Source: Bacteroidia bacterium
Lineage (GTDB): Bacteria > Bacteroidota > Bacteroidia > Chitinophagales > Saprospiraceae
DNA: 7,551 nt
Reading direction: 5' to 3'
Assembly: GCA_030431945.1 (NCBI GenBank)
Contig: JAUIIF010000208.1
Span: 1 to 7,551 of the forward strand
Shown: positions 1-6,026 of the stretch, one piece after another
How positions within the stretch are numbered: position 1 is the stretch's first letter
Layout of the letters: each line of letters opens with the position of its first letter
Position numbers and translations under genes: made by a program
Notes under the pieces: generated by a model
Told to the model about the DNA's origin: nothing
Database searches by the model: none
The model's input: only the letters and a program-made list of their open reading frames with translations

Positions 1-320
1 TCTTTGCCCGTTGTCACCAGCACGTTCGGCAGGTTCCGGCTGGCGTACCCGAGGTAGCTCATGCGCAGGGTGTGCCGGCCGGGGGGGACTTCCGTAAACG
101 AGAAAAAGCCCTCCAGGTCCGTGGTGGTTCCTTGTATTGGTTCCACACTGATGAGTGCTACGGTGGCCCCCACCAGCGGCATTTCCGACTGGCCGTCAGT
201 AAGGTACCCCTTGACCGTCTGGGCGGTAAGACTGAGAGAGAGCGCCAGGAGTAAGACCAGGCCGAGGATTACTTTACTGATTAAATTGGCTCCCCGGAAA
301 GTGTTGAATGGTGGCATCAT
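1..320 (-). CDS. TonB-dependent outer-membrane receptor, N-terminal part (3' end beyond window)
   Basis: The first 106 residues are visible. Residues 1 to about 34 form a signal peptide: a polar start, a long Leu-rich core (LGLVLLLALSLSL), then TAQ as a likely cleavage site. From about residue 35 a carboxypeptidase-D-regulatory-like beta-sandwich begins, with the pattern VKGYLTDGQ, PLVGATVAL, TTTDLEGFFSF, VPPGRHTLRMSYLGY and LPNVLVTTGK. In Bacteroidota this module, with its YLGY and LPNVLVT ends, is typically followed by a TonB plug and a 22-strand barrel that import a large ligand across the outer membrane. Plug and barrel would lie outside the window, so the receptor call is an inference from the N-terminal domain; another surface protein carrying this module is possible. 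The start is the first of two adjacent ATGs (320-318, 317-315); the second is equally likely. No Shine-Dalgarno is evident, as is common in this phylum. The substrate cannot be told. Confidence 0.82.
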   Translation of the reverse strand, partial: MMPPFNTFRGANLISKVILGLVLLLALSLSLTAQTVKGYLTDGQSEMPLVGATVALISVEPIQGTTTDLEGFFSFTEVPPGRHTLRMSYLGYASRNLPNVLVTTGK

Positions 321-347
321 TATCTTTTTGTTGCCACAAAGGAGCGG

Positions 348-365
348 GGGCGCGGCCGCAGGTGC
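348..365 (-). repeat. Intergenic 18-mer motif with GCGGCCGC core, copy 1
   Basis: Read on the minus strand this is GCACCTGCGGCCGCGCCC. It is identical to 7237-7254 (plus strand) and differs at one base from 1544-1561 (plus strand). It sits 28 bp upstream of the TonB receptor start. The palindromic core GCGGCCGC is at 352-359. Function is unknown. Confidence 0.55.
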
Positions 366-423
366 CAGCACTGGACGGATGAACCATCGTATCCATCGGG
401 TGAGTCGTCAGGTGCCGCGGCCG

Positions 424-681
424 TCAGCGCGGCAGTTTTACCTTTTCCTCGCTGAGGTGCTTCAGGAGTAGCGGTGTTTCCTTGTCTTTCGGGAGCCGGA
501 ACGGCTCCCAATCCACCGTTAGCGGCCAGGTTACTTCCTGCGTCCCCCCCAGGGGATGGGACATTTCCAAAAAGAGCTCCCAGGCAAAACCCAGCCCCTC
601 CTGGGTGGTTACCGTCGGTGGCAGTCCTTGCTTCGGCCAGGGCAATACCGCTTCGTACAGGTGGTCTTTGCGGCGGGCCAC
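424..681 (-). CDS. Small uncharacterised protein, start uncertain
   Basis: I do not recognise the family. From a GTG at 681 the product is 85 residues, with no signal peptide or membrane segment. It is rich in Trp, Pro and charged residues (VLPWPKQGLPP, FAWELFLEMSHP, EVTWPLTVDWEP) and ends in a basic, charged tail, HLSEEKVKLPR. Codon choice (CTG, CCG, GAA, GTA, ACC) matches the neighbours, which supports real coding. The frame is open further upstream, to a TAA at 807-805, and residues just before the GTG (TSFQQSFAFAE) also look protein-like, but no ATG or TTG lies there. A CTG at 726-724 overlaps the TGA of the upstream gene in a CTGA arrangement and would give 100 residues. The gene lies between a secreted protein and a TonB receptor on the same strand, so co-transcription is plausible. 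It could instead be the remains of a longer gene. Confidence 0.5.
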   Translation of the reverse strand: MARRKDHLYEAVLPWPKQGLPPTVTTQEGLGFAWELFLEMSHPLGGTQEVTWPLTVDWEPFRLPKDKETPLLLKHLSEEKVKLPR

Positions 682-722
682 TTCGGCAAATGCAAAAGAT
701 TGCTGAAAACTGGTGGTACGGG

Positions 723-1481
723 TCAGCCCTTCACTTTCAGCAGCGGCGTCAGCCAGCCGCCGGTTCTTACTTTGCCGCCGGCTTCGTAGAAATAAGCCTT
801 CTTTTTACGGATGATGACGGGTTTACGGCGGGGGGTACGGTCTTCATCCACCGGTAGCGTAATGTCCAGCTCGAAGGTCGTTCCCGCCGGCAGGGGCAGC
901 CAGGCGATTTCGTTAAAACCGTACGTAAGGACACCAATCCTGGCGGGCCTTTCGCTCGCCGGCAGCCGGAAAGTACCGTCTGCCCGCGGCAGTAATTGCC
1001 GTTTTACCCGGCGGGCGAAAGCACAGTGCCGGACGATGGTATCGCGGACAAGGTTAAGCCCCTTACGCGGCTTATCGAGGTAAATCGTCACTTGCTCCAG
1101 GGGGTGATCCGTCGTCCTGGCCAGCGTATCTCCCGCATACCATTGCACCGTACTGTGCAGGTGAAGGGTCAGGGAATCCCTGGGGGCAGCAGCTTTCTCT
1201 ACGGGCGTAAGCCGGACCTGCGGCCGCAAGGGGGCTTTCTCGGGGTTCAGCCATACGGTATCGCCGGTAGCGGACCATACGCCAGTGGAAGTGAAGGACC
1301 GGAATTCGTTGGTAAAGACCGGGTCCGCTTGTTCGAGGGAAAACGTTCCGTTTTCCCGCAGTTCCAGTCGGGTAGTGGTGTAGCCCCCGAGGCCGTCGGC
1401 ATAGACGCCCGCCAGTTGCTGGCCGTTCAGTCCGGCTGCAACACTGATAAAGAGAATGGCGTACAGCAACGTTTTTTCCAT
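723..1481 (-). CDS. Uncharacterised secreted protein, 252 aa
   Basis: The ATG at 1481 is preferred over an upstream in-frame ATG at 1529 because it opens directly into a good signal peptide (MEKTLLYAILFISVAAGLNG, cleavage near residue 20). The upstream start would put 16 extra residues, partly charged, before it. Residues 24 to about 80 follow a pattern common in small secreted Bacteroidota proteins: GVYADGLGG, LELRENGTFSLE, STGVWSATGDTVWLNP, that is, a beta-rich segment describing a growing strand series. The middle and C-terminal parts (LHLHSTVQWYAGDTL, VTIYLDKPRKGLNL, ADGTFRLPASERPARIGVL) also look beta-rich. The tail has a basic stretch, RTPRRKPVIIRKKK, around residues 215-228. There is no T9SS sorting domain and no lipobox, so the product is probably periplasmic. 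It is the first of three minus-strand genes leading to a TonB receptor. I cannot assign a biochemical function. Confidence 0.8.
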   Translation of the reverse strand: MEKTLLYAILFISVAAGLNGQQLAGVYADGLGGYTTTRLELRENGTFSLEQADPVFTNEFRSFTSTGVWSATGDTVWLNPEKAPLRPQVRLTPVEKAAAPRDSLTLHLHSTVQWYAGDTLARTTDHPLEQVTIYLDKPRKGLNLVRDTIVRHCAFARRVKRQLLPRADGTFRLPASERPARIGVLTYGFNEIAWLPLPAGTTFELDITLPVDEDRTPRRKPVIIRKKKAYFYEAGGKVRTGGWLTPLLKVKG

Positions 1482-1510
1482 GCTGATAAAACGCTGCTGC
1501 CAGACGAAAA

Positions 1511-1545
1511 TTTTTCTTCCCTGTGCCATTTAGTCCCATCTTTGC
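1511..1545 (+). promoter_or_regulatory. Candidate Bacteroidota-type promoter for the 1633 hydrolase gene
   Basis: CATCTTTGC at 1537-1545 is one base off the common Bacteroidota -7 form TATCTTTGC. A T-run at 1511-1515 lies 21 bp upstream, where a TTTG-like -33 element is expected. Transcription would start around 1550, giving a leader of roughly 80 bases. The element overlaps the left end of motif copy 2 (1544-1561). The spacing and the weak -33 make this tentative. Confidence 0.4.
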
Positions 1546-1561
1546 ACCAGCGGCCGCGCCC
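1544..1561 (+). repeat. Intergenic 18-mer motif with GCGGCCGC core, copy 2
   Basis: The sequence is GCACCAGCGGCCGCGCCC, one mismatch (A for T at position 6) from the copies at 348-365 (minus) and 7237-7254 (plus). It lies in the 151-bp gap between divergent genes, at the end of the candidate -7 element and across the predicted transcription start of the hydrolase gene. Confidence 0.5.
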
Positions 1562-1632
1562 TCGGAACCGCTACTTATCTTATCCTTTACCGAACGTACT
1601 GAACATTCCCCCAAAAACTGACTTATCCTACC

Positions 1633-3060
1633 ATGCGCAAATTTATCCTACTGCTCCTCCTGGCCATCACGGGCCACCTTTCCGCTCAGGAAGTTATCTC
1701 CGCCGAAGTACAGGCACCCGGCCTGGCCGTGGTCCTGAACATCGTTCTGCCCATCAACGTGGACTACAACGTAAGGAACTACCGGATTACGTACACCACG
1801 ACGGATCCCTTTGGCCAGCCGGACACTGCGACCGGCCTGCTCTCCGTTCCGGACAACAACCAACTCGTTTTCCCGCTGGCCGTGTACAACCACGGCACCA
1901 TTGCCAGCCGCGACCTCGCCCCCAGTGTGGAAGGCGTACGGGAGCGGTTGCTGATCAACGGGTTTGCGGGAAATGGATTCATAACGCTTGCGCCGGACTA
2001 CCTCGGCCTGGGCGGCAGCGACGGCATTCACCCTTACCTGCACGCGGCGACGGAAGCCAGCGCCGGTCGTGATATGATCATCGCCGTCAAAAAATGGCTG
2101 GAAGCAGAAGGTATTGCGCAGAACGACCAACTGTTCATTACCGGCTACAGCCAGGGCGGCCACGCCAGCGCGGCCCTGCACCGCGAGCTGGAAGCGGGAA
2201 CAACGGCGGACCTGGAAGTAACCGCGGCGGCCCATCTCTCCGGCGCCTACGACATCACGCCCCCCAACCCAATTCTGCTCGGGTTACGGGACGTGCCCTC
2301 CACCACCCTGGCCTTTTTCGTAAATACGCTGATTGGTTATGATTTTGCTTACAACCTGTACGGCGGCGTAGATTCCCTTTTTGTTGGCGACTACCTTACC
2401 GAAGCCCAACGCTTCGTTGCTGAAGAGACCGACTTGTACGAATTTGCCAACGAGCTGGATACCCTGTTACGAGATAACGGGGAAATTACCGGTGCCATGT
2501 TTGCGGACCCATTTGTCCTGGACGTGCTGGACAATGACACCACCCTGATCCAGGCTTACAACGATAATGATGTGTACGACTGGGCCCCCAACTCCCCTAC
2601 CCTGATTTACTACTGTAATGCCGACGAGGTTGTCAACCCGGCCAATTCCTTTTTGCTTGATTCCGTTATGCGCGCCCGCGGTGCCGACCAGGTATTACTG
2701 GAAGACGGTGGTGCTTTAAATCACGGGGATTGCGCCATCCCTGCGGCCGTACGCACCCTTGAATTCTTCACCAGTTTCGCCAACGTTTATCCCGTCAGCC
2801 TCGGCGAACCGGTTGCCCGTCCGGAACTGATGCTGGTGCCTAATCCGGTGGCTGCCGGTACTGCCGTGCGCCTGGCGGGGCTCTCCGCCCGCCCGCACGA
2901 CTACGTCATTTACGATCTTTCCGGTCGGCAGATTGTCGGCGGTCAGACTACGCTGGACGGGCAAATTTCCTTGCCCGCCGCACTACCCAGGGGGTGGAAC
3001 GTACTGCGGGTTGGCCTGGAAGACGGTACTTCGGTCGTACGGCGGTTCCGGGTTGAATAA
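1633..3060 (+). CDS. Secreted alpha/beta hydrolase (lipase/esterase-like) with T9SS C-terminal sorting domain
   Basis: The 475-residue product starts with a clear signal peptide (MRKFILLLLLAITGHLSA, cut near residue 18). An alpha/beta-hydrolase domain spans about residues 45-385. NHGT at 86-89 fits the oxyanion-hole loop. GYSQGG at 171-176 is the nucleophile elbow, with Ser173 as catalytic serine. Asp331 in CNADEVV and His364 in NHGDC are the likely acid and base. The GYSQGG form resembles secretory lipases and related peptidase-like hydrolases, so the exact substrate (ester, lipid or peptide) is open. Residues about 399-475 have the type A T9SS sorting domain pattern: LVPNP, then YDLSGRQIVGG, LP.GWNVLRV and a basic end VVRRFRVE. 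Export would be by Sec to the periplasm and then T9SS to the surface or medium. Cys328 and Cys367 flank the acid and base and may form a disulfide. The gene is divergent from the minus-strand block to its left. Confidence 0.88.
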   Translation: MRKFILLLLLAITGHLSAQEVISAEVQAPGLAVVLNIVLPINVDYNVRNYRITYTTTDPFGQPDTATGLLSVPDNNQLVFPLAVYNHGTIASRDLAPSVEGVRERLLINGFAGNGFITLAPDYLGLGGSDGIHPYLHAATEASAGRDMIIAVKKWLEAEGIAQNDQLFITGYSQGGHASAALHRELEAGTTADLEVTAAAHLSGAYDITPPNPILLGLRDVPSTTLAFFVNTLIGYDFAYNLYGGVDSLFVGDYLTEAQRFVAEETDLYEFANELDTLLRDNGEITGAMFADPFVLDVLDNDTTLIQAYNDNDVYDWAPNSPTLIYYCNADEVVNPANSFLLDSVMRARGADQVLLEDGGALNHGDCAIPAAVRTLEFFTSFANVYPVSLGEPVARPELMLVPNPVAAGTAVRLAGLSARPHDYVIYDLSGRQIVGGQTTLDGQISLPAALPRGWNVLRVGLEDGTSVVRRFRVE

Positions 3061-3071
3061 CGGTCAGCCTA

Positions 3072-3132
3072 CCTCAGACTGAGGGATCCGGCTCAGGCAC
3101 AGACCGGTGGCGCGCGTGGCGGAGCAGCCTCC
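3072..3132. terminator. Weak inverted repeats between convergent genes
   Basis: The 75-bp gap between two convergent stops holds CCTCAG-A-CTGAGG (3072-3084) and GGAG-CAGC-CTCC (3121-3132). Either could fold as a short hairpin in both transcripts, but neither has a T tract. A terminator role rests on position only. Confidence 0.25.
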
Positions 3133-3135
3133 GGC

Positions 3136-4128
3136 TTACAGTACCAGGAGGTTGCAGCCGCGGACGTCGCTGGCGTCCATCCGGCCAAGCACTTCAAACG
3201 TACCATCCGGGTAGACGCGCCCGAGGTCATCGGTGGCAATAAAACTGATGGTATCCAGGTTGGCCAGGTCGATCAGGTTGAGCGCCCCCGTTTTCCCGGG
3301 GGCTACCTGGCTGAAGGGGTCGGTGATTTCCCTGGCCGCCACGCGCAGCGTGGCCGCGGGCACAAACCTACCATTCTGAGGCGCGTAGGCCTGGCTGAGC
3401 AATTCGGTCATCCCGTATTCCGAATGGATATGCTGTGCATGGAAGGCCCGGGCCAGGGTTGCATGCAAGGCTGCACGCGTTATTTCCTTACGTCGTCCTT
3501 TCATCCCCCCGGTTTCCATAATGATGCAGTTGCTGAGGTCATAGGGTAACCCCTCTGCCAGGTCCAGCAGCGCGAAGCTGACGCCGATCAGGAGCGGGCG
3601 AGGTCCAGTGTGGTTATGCTGTAGCCACGCCAGTTTTTTGTACAGCTCCCGAAAATTATCCAGGAAGAACCCGGAAAGTTCGTGTCCGGACTGGCGGATG
3701 AAATCGTCGGCCATAAAGACCAGACTCGAGCCGGTTCGCTCCAGGTAGGCTGGTAACAGGGCCAATACCGGCCGGCCGGCCAGGGGGCCGTACTGGGCTT
3801 CGAAAGCCCGCCGGGCGTTTTCCCGGTACCACTGCTCGTCGCGTAGCAGGTGTCTGCTCGTAGTAGTCCCGGTAGTGCCGCTGCTGGTAAAGGTGCGGGC
3901 GGGGCTCCAGGCCCCGGTTTGCAGGGCGTACTGCTTGAATAAAGCAATGGGCAGGTACGGAATGTCTGCTAACCGGCTAACGCCGGCGGGGTCAATACGC
4001 AACAATTCCAGAAACTGTGCGTAAATAAGATTGTGCGCTGCCTGGTAACGAAAAACGTCCAGGGCCAGGAGATCATAGTCCTCCTGATTTACGCCTTTGA
4101 TTCGTTCCAGTAACTTTGCCCGCGCCAT
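3136..4128 (-). CDS. LuxE-family acyl-protein synthetase-like acyltransferase
   Basis: This 330-residue protein has features of the LuxE / acyl-protein synthetase family, relatives of the ATP-dependent adenylate-forming enzymes. The nucleotide-binding loop is TSSGTTG at 81-87. Further family-like segments are METGGMKGRRKE at 204-215, HSEYGMTELLSQAY at 235-248, ATDDLGRVYPDG at 298-309 and LGRMDASDVRGCN at 314-326. The length is close to that of LuxE, a little shorter. In bioluminescent bacteria LuxE activates a fatty acid as acyl-AMP and takes it onto a Cys near its C-terminus. Here Cys325 is six residues from the end and is a candidate for that role, by inference. No LuxC, LuxD or luciferase is visible, so the natural acyl substrate and acceptor are unknown and luminescence is not implied. 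There is no signal peptide, so it should be cytoplasmic. A TATTTTAC-like -7 element (rc of 4141-4148) lies just upstream of the start. Confidence 0.82.
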   Translation of the reverse strand: MARAKLLERIKGVNQEDYDLLALDVFRYQAAHNLIYAQFLELLRIDPAGVSRLADIPYLPIALFKQYALQTGAWSPARTFTSSGTTGTTTSRHLLRDEQWYRENARRAFEAQYGPLAGRPVLALLPAYLERTGSSLVFMADDFIRQSGHELSGFFLDNFRELYKKLAWLQHNHTGPRPLLIGVSFALLDLAEGLPYDLSNCIIMETGGMKGRRKEITRAALHATLARAFHAQHIHSEYGMTELLSQAYAPQNGRFVPAATLRVAAREITDPFSQVAPGKTGALNLIDLANLDTISFIATDDLGRVYPDGTFEVLGRMDASDVRGCNLLVL

Positions 4129-4152
4129 GCTGTTTGTTAGGTAAAATAGTCC

Positions 4153-4174
4153 GTCGGTGCCTCTAAAAACCGAC
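4153..4174. promoter_or_regulatory. Inverted repeat in divergent promoter region, possible operator
   Basis: GTCGGT (4153-4158) and ACCGAC (4169-4174) are perfect 6-bp inverted arms with a 10-base spacer. The site lies in the 87-bp gap between the divergent LuxE-like gene and the lipoprotein gene. For the LuxE-like gene it would sit between or over the -33 and -7 elements. That fits a dimeric regulator, but arms this short can arise by chance. Confidence 0.3.
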
Positions 4175-4215
4175 AGCCCGCCGGGAGGTTGGCCAGACTC
4201 GATAAATTATCTTCT

Positions 4216-4710
4216 ATGCGCTTCCGTCTGTTTACTGCCTGTGCCATTCTCTTCCTCGCGGTAGCCTGCGTTAATCCGCCGGAGTTCCCGAATGAGCCGG
4301 TGATTACTTTCGAGTCCCTGAATAAGACGCAGATCTATCAATTCACTAACGGACCGTTGGACAGCATCCAGATTCATTTTTCCTTTACCGACGGCGACGG
4401 TAACCTCAGCCAGCTCGATTCCGGTGCCGTAGATGTATTCCTGACGGACAGCCGTATTGGCCTTGAATCCCCCTTTCGCCTGCCCGCCATCCCTGCTGAA
4501 GGTACCGGCAATGGCATCAGTGGCGATATTTTTCTTAACCTGATCAATACGACCGGAGTCTGTTGTATTTTTAACAACCGGCTCTGCGCTGCAGACCCTT
4601 CCTACCCGGTCGATACTTTTACGTACACGATCCAGATTCAGGACCGGGCGGGTAACCGGAGTAATATCATCCGGACGGACGTAATTGAGGTGCTTTGTTT
4701 GGGGCAGTAG
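4216..4710 (+). CDS. Small uncharacterised lipoprotein with DGDGN loop
   Basis: The ATG at 4216 is chosen because it leads straight into a lipoprotein signal (MRFRLFTACAILFLAVAC) with Cys18 as the lipidated residue; an in-frame TTG at 4189 would add nine unhelpful residues. The mature protein has about 147 residues. It has an acidic Asp/Gly loop, FSFTDGDGNLSQLDSG, around residues 55-70 (DGDGN at 59-63), and a closing strand pattern TYTIQIQDRAGNRSN at 135-149. The pair of patterns, a DGDG loop early and IQDRAGN late, is typical of small Ig-like lipoproteins in Bacteroidota whose function is not established. The DGDGN loop could bind calcium. Cys116, Cys117, Cys124 and Cys161 could form disulfides. 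It has no visible partner; its right neighbour converges on it across a minisatellite. Confidence 0.8.
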   Translation: MRFRLFTACAILFLAVACVNPPEFPNEPVITFESLNKTQIYQFTNGPLDSIQIHFSFTDGDGNLSQLDSGAVDVFLTDSRIGLESPFRLPAIPAEGTGNGISGDIFLNLINTTGVCCIFNNRLCAADPSYPVDTFTYTIQIQDRAGNRSNIIRTDVIEVLCLGQ

Positions 4711-4712
4711 GC

Positions 4713-4789
4713 GGGTTACGGGTTACGAGTTGCGGGTTGCGGGTTACGAGTTGCGGGTTGCGGGTTACGGGTTGCGGGTTGCGGGTTGC
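4713..4789. repeat. Heptamer minisatellite, 11 units of GGGTTRC
   Basis: Eleven tandem 7-base units start two bases after the lipoprotein stop. In order, as variants A=GGGTTAC, B=GAGTTGC and C=GGGTTGC, they read A A B C A B C A C C C. The A-B-C trio repeats exactly as 21-base blocks at 4720-4740 and 4741-4761, so the array probably grew by duplication of three-unit blocks. There is no space for a gene; reading it in frame gives artefactual repeats of the type LRVTGYG on one strand and NPQPATR on the other, which are often misannotated as proteins. It lies between two convergent genes. Confidence 0.95.
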
Positions 4790-4864
4790 GGCGGTAATTA
4801 TTTCCTTGTTCATGACCTCCGACGTATTGGCCAACTACCGGGTTCCGGCCATTGGCGGTCGCTA

Positions 4865-5644
4865 TTACCCGATAAAGTTGCTTACTTCGTCGGCTCCAAG
4901 GCCGGCAAACATCCAGCGCCCGGCATCCAGGTGAGTACCGTTGGGCAGGGTGAGCAGGTGGGCGGATTGCCCTAATTGTACCAATTTTTCGGTAAACCTT
5001 ACGGAATGTGAATAGGGAACGGTGGCATCCCCGGTGCCGTGCAGTAGCAACCATTGCAACGAGGGGGCTGCTGGTGATAGGTTTGACCAGGGGTCCAGCT
5101 GCTGGTAGCGCCCGAAAATGATTTGTGGCCAGAGATTTCCAAGTACTAGTGGTCCGGCACAAAGCAATGCTTTCTGCGGACTGGCCGACCAACCGGCAGC
5201 CTGCCACCACTCCGGCTTTAAGGCTAATAATGCCGCCAGGTGTGCTCCGGCACTGATGCCTCCGACGTGCAAGTGCGTGACCGGCATTGGGGGACTTACC
5301 GCCGCGATTGCTTCCCGGCAATCTGCAACGATTCTATTCAGACCAACTACTGGTGGCCGGCGGTAACTGGGTAAAATAACCGTATAGCCACGTTGTAGCC
5401 AGGGGAGTGCCGCGGGGGTAAAAGTTTCCGGTTTCCCAAAAGTCCAGGCACCACCATGAAAATAAAAAGCATACTTTCCAGGGACAGGGCTTTCTCCCCG
5501 GAGGCACAGAAAGTACTGGCGGCTTTTTTTTCCGTAAAAAATTTTTTCCTCCGTCACTTTCATTTTCTTGCGGGCCTTTTGGCAGTCCGACCAGTACCGT
5601 GGCAGACTTAAGGCATTAAATAGCAAGGTATTGCGGTAATCCAT
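4865..5644 (-). CDS. Cytoplasmic alpha/beta hydrolase, HSL-like esterase
   Basis: The 259-residue product shows the signature of the hormone-sensitive-lipase-like carboxylesterase group. FHGGAW at 62-67 is a variant of the HGGGW oxyanion motif. GGISAGAH at 128-135 is the nucleophile elbow with Ser131 as nucleophile. Asp206 in HGTGDATVP is the acid, and His238 in NGTHLD is the base. All triad residues are present, so it should be active on a short acyl ester or small ester or amide substrate, which cannot be named. No signal peptide or lipobox is seen, so it is probably cytoplasmic, unlike the T9SS-exported hydrolase at 1633. The ATG at 5644 is the first in frame; Met28 is a possible alternative, but the first 27 residues (NTLLFNALSLPRYW) look like a normal helical lead-in. 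It ends 154 bp from the lipoprotein stop. Confidence 0.88.
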   Translation of the reverse strand: MDYRNTLLFNALSLPRYWSDCQKARKKMKVTEEKIFYGKKSRQYFLCLRGESPVPGKYAFYFHGGAWTFGKPETFTPAALPWLQRGYTVILPSYRRPPVVGLNRIVADCREAIAAVSPPMPVTHLHVGGISAGAHLAALLALKPEWWQAAGWSASPQKALLCAGPLVLGNLWPQIIFGRYQQLDPWSNLSPAAPSLQWLLLHGTGDATVPYSHSVRFTEKLVQLGQSAHLLTLPNGTHLDAGRWMFAGLGADEVSNFIG

Positions 5645-5837
5645 TAGTTAGAAAAAGAGAGAACATCACGAATAGTTTACCCGTATTAAAGGGGCAAGCA
5701 AGGCGGAAATGAACCGCTTGGTATTATTTTTTTAAAAATTTTGTCCCCGCAAAAGTGACCCTTAGCCCAAAGTTGCGTCGGAAAAGCACTTGAAACGTCA
5801 AGAATTCACCTTTCCAGTTACTTAATGTTGTTTCTGA

Positions 5838-5869
5838 TTTGGCGGTATAGGCCCTCACTCCGATATTTG
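5838..5869 (+). promoter_or_regulatory. Bacteroidota-type promoter of the OmpA-family gene
   Basis: TTTG at 5838-5841 and GATATTTG at 5862-5869 are separated by 20 bp. They match the phylum consensus TTTG, about 19 bp, TAnnTTTG except for one base. Transcription would begin near 5876-5880, leaving a leader of about 150 bases before the ATG at 6027. Confidence 0.55.
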
Positions 5870-5955
5870 TGTCGTCGTGCTGACACACCGAGCTATCGGC
5901 TTTAAATCCTATTCGTCAAATTTCTCTCAACAAGTCTGGATTCCAAGACCATCAT

Positions 5956-5988
5956 TTTCAGTGCCACGCTACGTGTATCCCACTGAAA
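5956..5988 (+). promoter_or_regulatory. Stem-loop in the OmpA mRNA leader
   Basis: TTTCAGTG (5956-5963) pairs perfectly with CACTGAAA (5981-5988). Inside it CACG (5965-5968) pairs with CGTG (5972-5975) around a three-base loop, leaving one base bulged on the left and five on the right. It ends 38 bases before the start codon, upstream of the ribosome's usual footprint. A role in mRNA stability or control is an inference. Confidence 0.4.
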
Positions 5989-6026
5989 TCATTCAACTAC
6001 TTAGTAAAATCAACAACCATCCATTT

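Larger units (their letters stand above)
5645..6026. other. Intergenic region between divergent esterase and OmpA genes
   Basis: This 382-bp gene-free stretch is AT-rich compared with its surroundings, notably the run of T then A around 5727-5742. It holds the candidate OmpA promoter (5838-5869), an about 150-base leader with two inverted repeats (5868-5887 and 5956-5988), and presumably the esterase promoter. For the esterase, ACTTTTGC on the minus strand (rc of about 5750-5757) resembles a -7 TTTGC element but has no clear -33 partner. The OmpA frame is open upstream to 5877 with a GTG, but this adds 50 residues before a perfect signal peptide and is not taken as coding. Confidence 0.6.

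Noticed and set aside
723..1529. A longer start at 1529 for the uncharacterised secreted protein
   Set aside because: It would place 16 residues with basic and aromatic character before an intact signal peptide. The ATG at 1481 explains the sequence better.
996..2072. A 358-codon open frame on the plus strand across the 723-1481 gene and the start of the hydrolase
   Set aside because: It is antisense to a gene with a signal peptide and overlaps the hydrolase in another frame. Its translation is rich in Arg, Pro and Gly with no recognisable domain, typical of a GC-rich shadow frame.
4713..4789. CRISPR-like array
   Set aside because: Units are 7 bases with no spacers, and no cas genes are present.
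4685..4975. Open frames through the heptamer array giving LRVAGYE-type repeat proteins
   Set aside because: The repeats come from the 7-base period (21 bases = 7 codons). There is no start signal or conserved flank; these are well-known annotation artefacts.
3136..5644. A LuxCDE-like luminescence or fatty-acid reductase cluster
   Set aside because: No LuxC reductase or luciferase is present, the esterase is separated by a plus-strand lipoprotein gene, and its motifs are HSL-like rather than specifically LuxD.
5699..5733. Hairpin CAAGGCGG/CCGCTTG followed by a T-rich run, resembling a plus-strand terminator
   Set aside because: No plus-strand gene ends upstream of it, the stem needs a bulge, and the T run starts six bases after the stem. 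It is more likely incidental in the esterase leader region.
5877..6026. An upstream GTG start adding 50 residues to the OmpA-family protein
   Set aside because: The extension would precede a perfect signal peptide beginning at 6027, and it overlaps the predicted leader and its stem-loop.
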